Positions 36,450 through 46,900 of a DNA stretch of 64,000 nt are shown in pieces; position 1 is the first letter of the stretch, and each line of letters starts with the position of its first letter. Source of the DNA: Marinobacter sp. (GTDB taxonomy: Bacteria > Pseudomonadota > Gammaproteobacteria > Pseudomonadales > Oleiphilaceae); NCBI GenBank assembly GCA_022565395.1, contig JAIUMV010000012.1, positions 1 through 64,000 on the forward strand, in the 5' to 3' direction. A program made the translations under genes and the position numbers. The notes under the pieces are model-generated. The model had not been told where the DNA came from. It ran no database searches and saw nothing but the letters and a program-made list of their open reading frames with translations.

Positions 36450-36486
36450 GGAACCTCTGCCACACCAGATCATACGCAGAGGCTCC
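36450..36486 (+). repeat. hairpin in the gap before the sheath gene
   Basis: Arms ggaacctctgc and gcagaggctcc pair over 11 bases with one mismatch around a 15-base loop, 35 bases upstream of the sheath start. No T run follows, so it is not a standard terminator. It may protect or process the mRNA for high sheath expression. Confidence 0.55.
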
Positions 36487-36521
36487 CTGAACAGTCAGCA
36501 AAGCACAGAAGGGAGTCAGTA

Positions 36522-37595
36522 ATGGCCGAAGATTTTGTCAGTTCAAGTCTGGTGTTGCCCGGCACCTACATACGGGTCCGCGCCGAAGGGTTGATTGGTA
36601 CCGGCGGCATCTCAACCGGCAATATTGGGGTCGTGGGCACTGCTGCCAGCGGTATCGGTGAAACCCACAACCTGTCCTCTGCCGCCGAGGCGCTGGAAGC
36701 CTTTGGACCCTCGGATGCAGTCACCGCCAGGACCATCAACCTGACCCGCATCTGTACCGAACTGTTCAAAGGTGGCGCCCGCACGGTGTATGCCAGGGCG
36801 GTTGCAGAGGGGGCCGCGCCCACGGATTACGATGCCGCGTTCGCCGAGTTAATCAAGGACGATGTACAGATTCTGGTGGCGCCGGAGTTAAGTACAGAGC
36901 ATGCCCTTGGGGTACTGCAACCGGTCATTGAGTCGGCGGAAAACAACGGCCAGGACCTGATGGCCGTAGTGGGGGCAGACGGTGCAGATGCTGCCGCCAT
37001 CGCTGCGCAGGCCATCAACAATCACCGGGTCATTCTCGCGGCTCCCGGGTATTTTGTCGTCAATCCCGACGACCCTGACACGCCGGTCGCCCTGCCCGGC
37101 AACTGGGTTGCCGCCCCGGTCGCGGGTTTGATATCCACCCTCTCGCCCCATGCGAGTCCGACCAACAAGGGCTTGCCCAGCATCACCCGGCTGGCACAAC
37201 GCTTCTCCTATGGACAGCGGATGAACCTGGTCAACAACCGCATCTTCACGCTGGAAGATCGTCAGGGCGTGCGGGTTGTACGAGGCCTGACCACCCATGA
37301 CGGCGGCTTTGCCCAGGTGACCACACGTCGCATCGTTGACTTTGCCAAAGCGGGCATTCGCAAAACCAGTAATCCCTTCGTTGGCAAACTCAACAATGTA
37401 CGGGTACGTGCTGCACTGCAGGGGGCGCTGGACGGGTTCCTCACCAGCATGCTGGTGGACGAACAGCTGACCAATTACAGCCTTGAGGTGACTGCGACCC
37501 GACGGGATGAAATTGAAGGCCGGGCCATTGTCAATGTGCTGTTGCAACCCACCTTCAGCATTGATTTTGTCGCCGTAACGCTGGTCCTTGAGTAA
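36522..37595 (+). CDS. contractile tail sheath protein
   Basis: The 357-residue protein is the contractile sheath. The N-terminus (LVLPGTYIRVRAEGLIGTGG) is the usual donor-strand arm. A beta/alpha protease-resistant middle (about 100-210) follows. The C-terminal sheath domain (about 250-357: QGVRVVRGLTTHDG, RRIVDFAKAGIRKTSNPFVG, then GRAIVNVLLQPTFSIDFVAV) matches the gp18/Pvc sheath core. It is short for a phage sheath and has no extra decorating domain. Sheath subunits polymerise on the tube and contract on triggering. It has a strong ribosome site (AAGGGAG). It is a single gene, unlike the two-part TssB/TssC sheath of T6SS. Confidence 0.93.
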   Translation: MAEDFVSSSLVLPGTYIRVRAEGLIGTGGISTGNIGVVGTAASGIGETHNLSSAAEALEAFGPSDAVTARTINLTRICTELFKGGARTVYARAVAEGAAPTDYDAAFAELIKDDVQILVAPELSTEHALGVLQPVIESAENNGQDLMAVVGADGADAAAIAAQAINNHRVILAAPGYFVVNPDDPDTPVALPGNWVAAPVAGLISTLSPHASPTNKGLPSITRLAQRFSYGQRMNLVNNRIFTLEDRQGVRVVRGLTTHDGGFAQVTTRRIVDFAKAGIRKTSNPFVGKLNNVRVRAALQGALDGFLTSMLVDEQLTNYSLEVTATRRDEIEGRAIVNVLLQPTFSIDFVAVTLVLE

Positions 37596-37642
37596 CGGAC
37601 ACAGGGCTCTGGAACAACCGCCATGCAATCGAGGGATCACTT

Positions 37643-38128
37643 ATGAATACTGAAGTCTATACCGGCGCAGACGGCGCAATCCTGCTCTCCGCTCCTCAGG
37701 ACACTGAGGGCTCAGCGGCACAGGCCATTATCGAATCACATGATCTGGTGACGGTGGGCCGCGTTCAGGACGTGCAGATTGAGGTCCAGTCCGCGGTACG
37801 CGCTTTTCATGAGATCGGCCAGCGCTACGCCACCCAGCTAAGGCCCGGTAACGTCACCGTGCGGGGCACCATCGGGCGCGCCTACATCAACGGCGCCCTG
37901 CTCAGTCTGTTACTGGGGGAAGCCGCCCAGGGGCGCCCTGGGGCAAGTTGGGTCCAGCCACACTTCAACATCACTGTCAGTGTGGACAACCCTGCCAACG
38001 AGTCACGCAACATCCTGACCCTGCACGATGTGAAACTGGTCAACTGGCATTACCACATGCCCGAGGATGAGTTTGTGATGGAGAGCTCCGAGTTCTATGC
38101 CCTGTACATCACCAGTGAGGATGCCTAG
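37643..38128 (+). CDS. tail tube protein
   Basis: The 161-residue protein directly follows the sheath gene and has the size and pattern of gp19/FII-type tube subunits: a beta-sandwich with VRGTIGRAYINGALLSLLLG in the middle and HDVKLVNWHYHMPEDEFVMESSEFYALYI at the end. Hexamers stack to make the inner tube that is driven out by sheath contraction. A clear GAGGG ribosome site precedes the ATG. Its TAG stop overlaps the GTG start of the next gene. Only one tube gene exists here. Confidence 0.88.
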   Translation: MNTEVYTGADGAILLSAPQDTEGSAAQAIIESHDLVTVGRVQDVQIEVQSAVRAFHEIGQRYATQLRPGNVTVRGTIGRAYINGALLSLLLGEAAQGRPGASWVQPHFNITVSVDNPANESRNILTLHDVKLVNWHYHMPEDEFVMESSEFYALYITSEDA

Positions 38129-38628
38129 TGCTTAGCGCTGACCATCTGCTGACAGGCAGTAACCTGAGCCATGACATTGAGGTTCCCGCCAGCCTGCTGG
38201 GGCCGGTGGACACCCAGGAGCGCTTGGTCAGGTTGCGCCCCCTCAGCGTTCAGGACCTGCGCCTGATCGGGCGGGCAGCCCGGGAAAATGACGACCTGAC
38301 GGCCACCCTGATGGTTCAGCGCGCCATGGTGGAGCCGGTGATGACCGTCCAGCAGGTCGCCCAGTTGCCAGCAGGGCTGATGCACTACCTGCTGCATCAG
38401 GTCAACCGTATCAGCGGTATCGGGGTGACCGAAGCGGAACTCGCAGAGGCCATGAATGATCCCCTGACCCAGGCGTCATTTGAACTGGCCAGAGCCTTTG
38501 GCTGGACGCCAGAACAGATCAGTGAACTGACGGTTGGGCAGGTCATGCTGCATCTGCAGATGTTGCGCCAGGGCAAAAGCGGAGCGCTGGATATGGTCAC
38601 CCAACTGGGCCAGCCAGGGACGCGTTGA
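38128..38628 (+). CDS. putative tail assembly chaperone
   Basis: The 166-residue protein begins with GTG overlapping the tube stop (TAGTG). It is mostly helical. The segment VRLRPLSVQDLRLIGRAARENDD (about 35-57) resembles phage tail assembly chaperones, which begin with a short beta part and then bind the tape measure. The end FGWTPEQISELTVGQVMLHLQ (about 128-148) has the WP/WT-E-x-I-x-x-L-T pattern of the small gpE/DUF6760-type proteins found after tube genes. Role and family are inferred from position and pattern. No frameshift site for a gpG-GT product was identified. Confidence 0.6.
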   Translation: MLSADHLLTGSNLSHDIEVPASLLGPVDTQERLVRLRPLSVQDLRLIGRAARENDDLTATLMVQRAMVEPVMTVQQVAQLPAGLMHYLLHQVNRISGIGVTEAELAEAMNDPLTQASFELARAFGWTPEQISELTVGQVMLHLQMLRQGKSGALDMVTQLGQPGTR

Positions 38629-38691
38629 CAGGCTCAGCATCAGCAACCTAAGCCATTCCACAACAGGCGAGAACAGGAGCGGGAACAGGAT

Positions 38692-39861
38692 ATGGGTGCC
38701 ACGGGATTGAACAGGCAGCTACTTGGCTACAGAAGTCTGCTAGCAGAAAGCGATCAGGGCAGCCTGATACGCTGTGATGCCGTTGCGAACGAGCAGGTCC
38801 GCGTGCTGACACTGTTCGAACAGGCTGAGCAGTCGGTGCAGGCACTACTGGCATTTGATCCATTGCAAAGCCTGACACCTGCCACCGAAACACCTGCAAC
38901 GGCGGGGCCAGTAACGGTGCAACCCGCACGCAAGGACGCTCATACCTCAGCCCGTAATCGCAATGCCCGCAGTCCGGCCAGCCGAGGTAAACCGGTTGCG
39001 GAAAGCACGGCAAATGAGCGCCGGGTAACTGAGAATCCGGCAACAAGGCCCATTGAAACAGCCGGTCCTCTTGCTCATGCTGGCCCCTTCACTGCCGCTG
39101 CCCCCAACGCCACCGGGCAACGTTTGAAGCCCATCAGGGAGGCATGTTTTGAGCACGGCCGAGCGCCCCGCCAGATGCAGAACGCCGGGCTTGCAAAGCC
39201 CCAACCTGAGACAGGAACAGGCGCGTCGCCCCTGCACCACAGCGCACTGGCTTCCGCAGTAGCACGCCAGAGTGAACGCACGGCAACAGCATCAGGGGCC
39301 CCGTTGGCGACGGCAACACCCAAGCCTATGATCCCGGCCTCGTTGATGGCTGAGCGCCAGCCTTCCAACGGCCAGGGAACACCAATGGCCGCCGTCACTT
39401 CAGATCCGCTCCGTACAACCACCACCAGCAGAACGGCCCGTAACGGCAAACGTGCCAGCACGCCACTGGCCCCCACCCTTGGACCAAGGCGCGAGCAAGG
39501 ACGCAGCCACACCAACGGCGAGCAAACCACGCCCGCAAACCCACTGGCAGGCCACCCAAAGCCCACTATCCCATTCAGTTATATACCGCGCACAAAGATT
39601 GCTCAGCGCCTGCTGGCAACGCCGGCCACGCCACCCGCTTCCAAAACAGAGGCAGGCCCGGTGCAAACACCCTACCCTGCGGCGAGTGTGCCCGTTCAGA
39701 CCACTCAGCCAGCCAACACACCCGGACAACGTCCGCCGTTGCGGGGGCTTTCCCGCACCAGGGTTGCTAAATCCGGCGTCACCATCAAACGGCCCCAGAC
39801 CAGCCAGGACGCAATGGACTGGCACAACATGGGTTATGAACTGGGGGTAGACCTGACATGA
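38692..39861 (+). CDS. long disordered Thr/Pro/Ala-rich protein in the tail operon
   Basis: I do not recognise a family. The first 65 residues look folded and acidic (LLGYRSLLAESDQGSLIRCD). Residues about 65-345 are low-complexity Thr, Pro, Ala, Arg and Gln, with scattered basic patches and almost no hydrophobic clusters. The end (SQDAMDWHNMGYELGVDLT) looks structured again. Such linkers can act as scaffolds or as flexible cargo carriers. It is coupled to the next gene (ATGA at 39858-39861). The frame is open for 389 codons and its codon use follows local habit, so it is a real gene. Confidence 0.7.
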   Translation: MGATGLNRQLLGYRSLLAESDQGSLIRCDAVANEQVRVLTLFEQAEQSVQALLAFDPLQSLTPATETPATAGPVTVQPARKDAHTSARNRNARSPASRGKPVAESTANERRVTENPATRPIETAGPLAHAGPFTAAAPNATGQRLKPIREACFEHGRAPRQMQNAGLAKPQPETGTGASPLHHSALASAVARQSERTATASGAPLATATPKPMIPASLMAERQPSNGQGTPMAAVTSDPLRTTTTSRTARNGKRASTPLAPTLGPRREQGRSHTNGEQTTPANPLAGHPKPTIPFSYIPRTKIAQRLLATPATPPASKTEAGPVQTPYPAASVPVQTTQPANTPGQRPPLRGLSRTRVAKSGVTIKRPQTSQDAMDWHNMGYELGVDLT

Positions 39862-40454
39862 GTATCAAGCCGGTTCTTGGGGACTGGGAAGTCCCTCGTA
39901 TCCAGAGATTGACCGCCGACGAGCAACGCCGGTTCGCGGAGCTGCCCATACCCGGTAAGGCCGGGAGCCTGTTACAAGACCTGAACCGGGCCCCCTCGCT
40001 GGTTGAAATTCAAGGCAGCGTGTTCAGCCAGGAAGAGCGAGAGGGCTTTCTGGAGAGCGTACGCGAGAAGTTCAACGCTGGCGAAGCGCTGACCTTTGTC
40101 TCCGATATTACCCATGCCACCGACATTCAGTATGTGGTTATAGAACAACTGTTGGTTGAGGAAAACGCCAGCTATCCAGACGAAATCAGTTATTACCTCA
40201 AGCTGAAGGAAAGCCCTCCGCCACCACCACCGGCAGACCCCTTTGGCGCCATTGATACCAGCCTGTTGGACATGGCCGGTGACTTTATTGATGGCGTAAC
40301 CGGCATTCTTGACGCCATTGATGCCTTGGCCAACATACCCGACTTTTCCGACCCCAGCGCCATGCTGGGCGGCACCCTCAACGATGTGACCGGCTCAGTA
40401 TCAGGCCTGTCTGACGTCGGTGGGTTGATCGACGACTTGTTTGGGGGCAACTGA
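39858..40454 (+). CDS. baseplate/tube-adaptor-like protein
   Basis: The 198-residue protein starts four bases inside the previous gene (ATGA). The N-terminal 115 residues (GDWEVPRIQRL, then SLVEIQGSVFSQEEREGFLESVREKF and GEALTFVSDITHATDIQYVVIEQL) have the pattern of P2 gpU/DNA-circularisation-like or LysM-adaptor baseplate proteins. These join the tube to the hub. A Pro6 run near residue 118 then leads to an Asp/Gly/Leu-rich amphipathic tail (about 130-198), which may bind the tape measure encoded next. Name by analogy and position only. Confidence 0.5.
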   Translation: MSIKPVLGDWEVPRIQRLTADEQRRFAELPIPGKAGSLLQDLNRAPSLVEIQGSVFSQEEREGFLESVREKFNAGEALTFVSDITHATDIQYVVIEQLLVEENASYPDEISYYLKLKESPPPPPPADPFGAIDTSLLDMAGDFIDGVTGILDAIDALANIPDFSDPSAMLGGTLNDVTGSVSGLSDVGGLIDDLFGGN

Positions 40455-40457
40455 TCA

Positions 40458-43400
40458 ATGCCAAACATCATCGAGAACATCAATGTCAACGTCAGCACCG
40501 GTGATCTGGATATGCAGATCGGTCTGCAGGTGCAGCAGCTGGAACAGATTGTTCAACTGATTCGCCAGTTTGCCGAGCAGCCGCCGCGAGATGTGACGGA
40601 CTTTCTGAACATCGCCGCCAACATGCCAACGCCCTCGTTTTCTGCCTCCGGCGATATCGGTAGCGGCCTGCAAACCCTGCAGAACCTGTTGCCCAGCGAC
40701 CTCTCCAGCCTTACTACCGGCCTTGACGGCCAGCTGGAAGGCTTCACCCAGCTGATTCACGATCAGCTGGAGCCTTTGCTGGGTTCCAGTGTGCGGGTCG
40801 CCATGGCGATTGAAAAGCTGGTTACCATGGAATTTAAGTGCGGGGGTCATGGTGGTCAAACAGCTCCCCCGCCCGCCAATGAACCTGCGCCGGATGAGCC
40901 AGCAGACCCGGATGCAGAACCCGTTGCAGCCAACCCCGGCGCCGAACGCCTGGAGCAGGCCGCCAACCAGATTGAAGCCGCCAACAGCTATCTGGCCTTG
41001 ATGCCGGACGAACTCTCCCCCCGCACACTGGTCAGTTTTTTGATTAACCTGACCGACAATGGCAAATCACGCGCCTTTATGGCTGAAATGCCCCTGCCCC
41101 TGATTGACGACCTGATCGAACCCCTGCAAACCCTGAGCCGCTGGTTCGACCTGAACCCCAGCGAAATCTCAGCAGAGATTGCCGCCACCATCACACGACT
41201 GATTGAACTGCTGACGAGCGCAGGCAGCGGCAAACTAACAGCACTGGGCGCCGACCTCGGTGCTCTGCAGACGGAGCTGAACCTGCCACAGCTGAACAGT
41301 TTCTGTGAGGCCATGCTGACCCATCTGGGCGAACTCCGCCCCCTGCTCCAGGCTCAGGACACAGGTGCATTGGCGCCCCTGGTGGCGGCCATGGCAACCA
41401 CCCTCGATGATATTGCAGCCACCTTCAACGCCTATGACGCCGGTGTTGCCGCCCAATGCCGGGCCATGAATACCCGACTGGGTGCCCTGGTGGACACTAT
41501 CTTTGATGAACTGGGGCATCTGGCAAGCCTGCTGGAAGCTCCCGACTGGACCGGACAGCTGCCCATGATGCTGCCGGACTTTACACCACCTACCGCCGAA
41601 GCGGTGGCAGCAGTTGAAGACGCCATTGCCCCATTGACCAACTGGCTTGCGGAGCTGACGGAAAAGCTGGACTTCTCAGGGCTACAGGGGGAAGTGGGCG
41701 CCATTGCCAGTCAGGCACAGGCGCTGGCCAATGCACTGGACGATGGCCTGAACGATATTGCGGTGCAAACTGGCAGCCTGTTCGGTGAGGCGCGTCAACA
41801 GATTCAAGGCCTTGGACTGTCCAGCCTGCATGATGAGCTGATGGCGCAGATTAATGGGTTTGGTACTCGGCTGCAGCAAACACTCCAGGGGGGCTTTGCG
41901 CCGGCCGCCAATGCGCTGACAGACGGCGTAACCCAACTCTCGGTCGCACTCGATGATTTTGATCCAGAGGTCATTGTCAACGCGCTGCGTGATGTTCTCC
42001 AGGCCATTACGGATGTGCTGAACGGCGCTGAGATCCAGAACGCCGTCAACCAGATCCGCCAGGCCATCGCGACCATCACTGAGGTCCTGCAACAACTCTC
42101 CTTCAGTCCCGTCACTGACGAAGTAGTAGCACTGATTGAGAAAATGACCGACGCCCTGCGGACACTGACCCAGAGCGACATGAGTGACGCCGCCAAGGCC
42201 GCCCTCGCTGTCGCGCTACAGATTTTGCCGGATGACCTGGAACCCGTCACCCGGCCCTTGCTGGCGGAGTTTGATGACCTGATCAAGACTGGCCCGGTAC
42301 CCATGCTGGAGGCGGTAGCCGAAAAGCCCGCTGAAGTGCTCAACGCCATTACCCGGTTCAGACCCGCCGACTTGATTGGCAGCCAGCTGACACAGCCTTT
42401 TGAAACAGCATTGGCACAGGCTGAAGCCTTCCGGCCATCCACCCTGATGGCCAACGCTGAGCAGGAGCTTGCCAAGGCCCGTAACCAGCTAACCCAGGTG
42501 GCACAACCCTCCAAGGCACTGGCGCCGCTGTCGGCGCAATATCGCCTGGTGGAAGACCGTATCCGGCAATATTCGCCCGACAATCTGCTCAAGCCCCTTG
42601 AGGAACAGGTGCAGAACACCATCGCTGACGTGATTGCCAACTCACCCGTGGATGACGTGTTCGAGCAGATTAACCGCGTGTTTGGCATCATTGAACAGGC
42701 ACTGGCTGTTCCTCGCAACCTGCAACAAACGCTGGAACGCGTCGTCGATTTACTGCAGTCAACAGCCAACGCCGATAACGCCATCGACACCTGGCGTGAT
42801 GACGTAGTGGGCAAGCTCAGCGGTCCCGGCACCCAGGCCATAGATGCTGCGCTGGACGACCTGGCCCAGGCCATTCAGGGCAACACCCACAATCAGTTGA
42901 TGAATGCCTACGACCAGGCCACCCAACCGCTACGCGATGCCCTGAATGATCTGCGGCCTGGGCAGCGGCTGACCGCGCTGAACCGTTTGTACAGTGAGGT
43001 AAAGCAACTGGCAAACCAGTTACCTGACTCACCCGAAAAGAGCGATTTGCTCACAGCACTCGGGCGCTTTGATCCCCACCAGGCGGGGCCTGTTCAAACC
43101 GTCAATCAACTTCACCAGAACCTGGACCGTGCGCGCCTGCAGCTGTCCCAGAAAGCCTCGGACTTCCAGTCCCTGCTGGGTGATCACAGTTCCGCCCTGC
43201 AAGTGATGTTGCGGGACATACAGGCCGGTGGTGGTGTACAAGGGCTGGTCAATCAGGCGCTTGAGCCCGCACTGATGCCCCTGCGGCAACTGTACCACTT
43301 GTTTCAGTACTGCCTGCCTGCGGCAGAGTCCATGCTACGCCAGATCACCCAACTGATCGGCGAGCTGACCAACAGTTTGGGGGATCTGCTAACCGGCCCC

Positions 43401-43904
43401 GAATCTCTCCACGCCATTACCCAGGCCGCCCAGCAGGTCGTAGACACCCTCCGCAACATTGATCTCAGTTTCCTGCGGGAGAACCTGCAAGCCGTGTTTG
43501 ATGACCTGCTCAATGAACTGCGGATACTCGACCCCAGCACCCTGGGCGCCAATCTGGACCAGGCGTTTGCTGACCTGCTGGACGGCCTCACTCTGGACGA
43601 TGTCATCGACCCGGCAGCCATCGCCAGCCTGGATAACAGCTATGTGGCAACCCTTGAGAAACTGCGCAGTCTGAATCCAGCCAGTCTGGTGGAGTCCGTA
43701 GTGCAGCCGGAGTACGAAGCAACCATCGTACCACTGGTCAGCGCCTTTGACCTGACACCGGCCTTCCAGGCCTTGATCGACTTCCTGCTCGGGCTCACGG
43801 AAGAACTGGATACTGAACTTGGGCGTGTCAACGCCGCCTACAAAACCCTCAGGGCAGCACGCCCGTCCCTGGGTGACTCCATCAACATCAATATTTCCCT
43901 CTAG
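40458..43904 (+). CDS. tape-measure-like protein
   Basis: The 1148-residue protein is almost wholly alpha-helical, Gln/Leu/Asp-rich and without clear transmembrane segments. A Pro/Asp-rich hinge lies near residues 134-165. Amphipathic blocks recur in the form L-x-x-x-x-x-L-x-x-L-x-x-L with DLI/DALR/NAL words. Its size, place before the hub genes and lack of enzymatic motifs fit a tape measure that sets tube length. At roughly 1.5 angstrom per residue the tail would be about 170 nm. It starts three bases after the preceding stop. Sequence identity of tape measures is poor, so the call is positional. Confidence 0.7.
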   Translation: MPNIIENINVNVSTGDLDMQIGLQVQQLEQIVQLIRQFAEQPPRDVTDFLNIAANMPTPSFSASGDIGSGLQTLQNLLPSDLSSLTTGLDGQLEGFTQLIHDQLEPLLGSSVRVAMAIEKLVTMEFKCGGHGGQTAPPPANEPAPDEPADPDAEPVAANPGAERLEQAANQIEAANSYLALMPDELSPRTLVSFLINLTDNGKSRAFMAEMPLPLIDDLIEPLQTLSRWFDLNPSEISAEIAATITRLIELLTSAGSGKLTALGADLGALQTELNLPQLNSFCEAMLTHLGELRPLLQAQDTGALAPLVAAMATTLDDIAATFNAYDAGVAAQCRAMNTRLGALVDTIFDELGHLASLLEAPDWTGQLPMMLPDFTPPTAEAVAAVEDAIAPLTNWLAELTEKLDFSGLQGEVGAIASQAQALANALDDGLNDIAVQTGSLFGEARQQIQGLGLSSLHDELMAQINGFGTRLQQTLQGGFAPAANALTDGVTQLSVALDDFDPEVIVNALRDVLQAITDVLNGAEIQNAVNQIRQAIATITEVLQQLSFSPVTDEVVALIEKMTDALRTLTQSDMSDAAKAALAVALQILPDDLEPVTRPLLAEFDDLIKTGPVPMLEAVAEKPAEVLNAITRFRPADLIGSQLTQPFETALAQAEAFRPSTLMANAEQELAKARNQLTQVAQPSKALAPLSAQYRLVEDRIRQYSPDNLLKPLEEQVQNTIADVIANSPVDDVFEQINRVFGIIEQALAVPRNLQQTLERVVDLLQSTANADNAIDTWRDDVVGKLSGPGTQAIDAALDDLAQAIQGNTHNQLMNAYDQATQPLRDALNDLRPGQRLTALNRLYSEVKQLANQLPDSPEKSDLLTALGRFDPHQAGPVQTVNQLHQNLDRARLQLSQKASDFQSLLGDHSSALQVMLRDIQAGGGVQGLVNQALEPALMPLRQLYHLFQYCLPAAESMLRQITQLIGELTNSLGDLLTGPESLHAITQAAQQVVDTLRNIDLSFLRENLQAVFDDLLNELRILDPSTLGANLDQAFADLLDGLTLDDVIDPAAIASLDNSYVATLEKLRSLNPASLVESVVQPEYEATIVPLVSAFDLTPAFQALIDFLLGLTEELDTELGRVNAAYKTLRAARPSLGDSININISL

Positions 43905-43918
43905 CGCAAGGAGCCCCC

Positions 43919-46900
43919 ATGAGTCTCGGCAGCCTTCTCATTCAGCCCCAGCGTATACAGCGGCCCATGCCGGATCCCTGGGTGGCCGTGGCCCAGGATG
44001 TCATTAAACTCACCATTACCTTGGTGGAAGACGCCAATGCCGAGGGGCCCCTGGCCGGCAAATTGCCAGCGCTGATGGGCAACCTTGAACAGCGCCTCAA
44101 GGCCCAGGCCGAACAGGGTTTACCCCAGGCTATGCAGCGGATACAGCGGCATTTTCAGGGTATGGTCCGTTTTGTGGATGACTTCAACAGAAACAACGGC
44201 GGCGCAACTGACGGCACAGAAATCCTCGCCTTGGTCACATCATTCATCGAGCGCTTGCGTAGCCTTTCCAATGGTCTGACCGAGGCCAGTATCCAGCAAC
44301 AACTGGATATCTTTCGGGTAATAATGGAGGACGACTTCGGTATCAGTGCTGAGTTTCTCACCCAGCAGTTAAGCGCCATGCTTGATGACCTGATCACCGC
44401 GTGGCAAGCCCTGCCGTCCCATATATCCGCCAAATCCAGACGCCGACGCACCCTGGCCATCGAGACCGTAAAACGGCTCAAGCGCCAACTTAACCAGAAC
44501 ATCGATATCAACCTGTTCAATACCCAGCCCCTGGCCCGTGAGCTCTATCAGGCCTTGCAGAACGTGAAAAACGATGGCCTGTTTCAGCAACTGGATTGCT
44601 ACCTCGGCAAAGTGGAGGACGTGCTTTCTACCCTGACAGACATCTCTGAAGTCATGCCTGCACTAACGGCTGGCAGCACCGTGGGTTCACAGTTTCGCTG
44701 GTTTGATAATGGCTATGCCTATTGCTGGTACCCCAGCTTCCTGCTGTCCAGCCAGTCACTGCCGTTGCTGGCAATTACGGACGTAAAAGACAAGCACGCG
44801 TTTCTGACCCTGTTTCGTATCCGTAACAGCGGCGACAACCGGGTTGATGCGCTGGCCAGGCATATCTATGACAACATGCCTGGCTGGTTACGCATTAAGG
44901 TTGATAGCGCAACAACCGGTGACGCAGCGAAAGATCTGCTGACTGAACTGGTTGGTCATATCAACCACCTGATGATGACCGGCACCCTGAACCAAAACCG
45001 GCGTATCAATACGCCGCTGGTCACCGTGACCTTTCAGGATGCCAGCAACAACAGGTCGCTGGAACGACAGAGCCAGGTCATCGATAGGGAGTTCAGACTT
45101 GCCGGACTGAATTTTACGGGATTCACGAACGGCCCCATGCTGGTAACCGTCAGCACCAACAACATGGCCGGTAACCGCATCGACCAGCAACGCCGTTTTG
45201 CCCTCGCCTTAGAGGATAGCGCGCTGATCAACCATATCGAGCAGAAGCCAATGGCCCCCTTTGGTGATGACTTTGATCTCGCGGTCGGAAGTATCGGGTT
45301 ACCCGGCGGCCAGCGCGGTTTTGTTGTCGTCAGAGATCGCTTTGGGGCCTGCCTTCCGGTAATTCAGCGTGAGCTCAACCAAGACGGCAATTTTTTTGTA
45401 ATGGACATGAACTGGATGGGTTTCGCTGAAGATGAACTAACCATCACCAGCATGGCGCCTGATCCCAATGGGGTCATTCGGAACACAAGCACGATTTATA
45501 GCTACACCAATCATGAAACCCGACTCACCCTGACGCTTACGGTTCATGATGACCATACCGCCAGCCTGCATGGAGAAACACAAGACGTTGCCGCAGGCAC
45601 AGAGGTCAATCTTTCCCTCAGAGATGAGCGAAACAACAGCGCCCCCCTTGATACCGTGACGGTCGCAGCTGATGGCAGCTTCGCACTGTCAGGAATCAAC
45701 CTGGACAACCTGGTTGATGGCCCGATTCAGGTCATTGCCAGCGTCAACAATATTCATGACATCCCGCTCACCAATGGTTCCAGAGCGGTCCTGAGAAGGG
45801 CTGAACCGGAACTGACGATGACCCTGAGCATCGACAACAACGCCGACCGGGTACATGTCACTGGCAATCTCAGTGGCGTCCCAGCAGGCCGTTACGTGAT
45901 ACTCAAACTTTCGGGACCACAGAGCAGCGCACTCCCCCTGGTGCAGGTAGCCACCGATAGCAATGGCAATTTCCAAGGCACCTTTCTCGATATGCGTGGT
46001 ATACCGTCCGGCAATATCAATGTTGATGCATGGTCTCTGGATGCCTTTGGCACCCCCATAACATTGCAGCGTTCAGGCAGCTACAACGCACCGGCCAGCC
46101 AGATCCAGCTTTCCATTGAAGTGACGGCGTTCGGCGCGGCCACTGTCACAGGCGGCACCGGCGATATTGCCATACAGGAAACCCCTTTCCCATTTGCCAT
46201 CATCAGTGGCACCACATTGCATTTACCTGATCACTTTTCCGAGCTCAGCGCCGACATCCCCAACGGCAAGCTGTTCTACTATAACCGCCGCCTGCTTGAG
46301 GAGATTCTCCGTGACCGGATCGAACACTATACCGATAACTGCGGCACCAAGATTGCTAACTACCTCGCCAAGAAAGTGGAGTGGAAAAAACACTCGGTCT
46401 ACATAAAGAACGATCACGAGGGCAACTCGCGCTATGTCATGTGCGACAAAATGCCCATTTATATTCAACCACCGGGGGTCGTGGGCTCTGCTGAATGGCA
46501 CAACTCAGACCTCTTTTTTGACAAGTACACCAGTCGTACACCTGCCAAAGGCTCATTGCACTTCACCTTTGATGCAGTGGACCCGATAGGTTGTGAAATC
46601 CTGACGTTTGTCATGATGCTGCTTTATGACGCCACCAGCCCGGTCTTTACCATGATCGACGGTTTCTCACCGGGTCACGAAGGTGGCGAGATTGCAAACA
46701 CCATTTGGGACAGCCTTCACTGGGGGCTGAAGATTGGTACAGTCAAACCCATCAATGGCTACAAGTCGCTCGGCGCATTTGGCACCTGGCTGAACTCCTC
46801 CGGCATCGGGCCCAAGGCGATGATCACCCTGATTGCGTCAGCCCAGGGCCATCACAGCGAGGCAACGGCCGGTAATCAGTTCTGGTTCTGGGTCACCATG

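Noticed and set aside
41804-42874. 356-codon Ser-rich open frame opposite the tape-measure gene
   Set aside because: The Ser/Arg/Ala composition is the antisense of Gln/Ala/Leu-rich helices; no motif or ribosome site.
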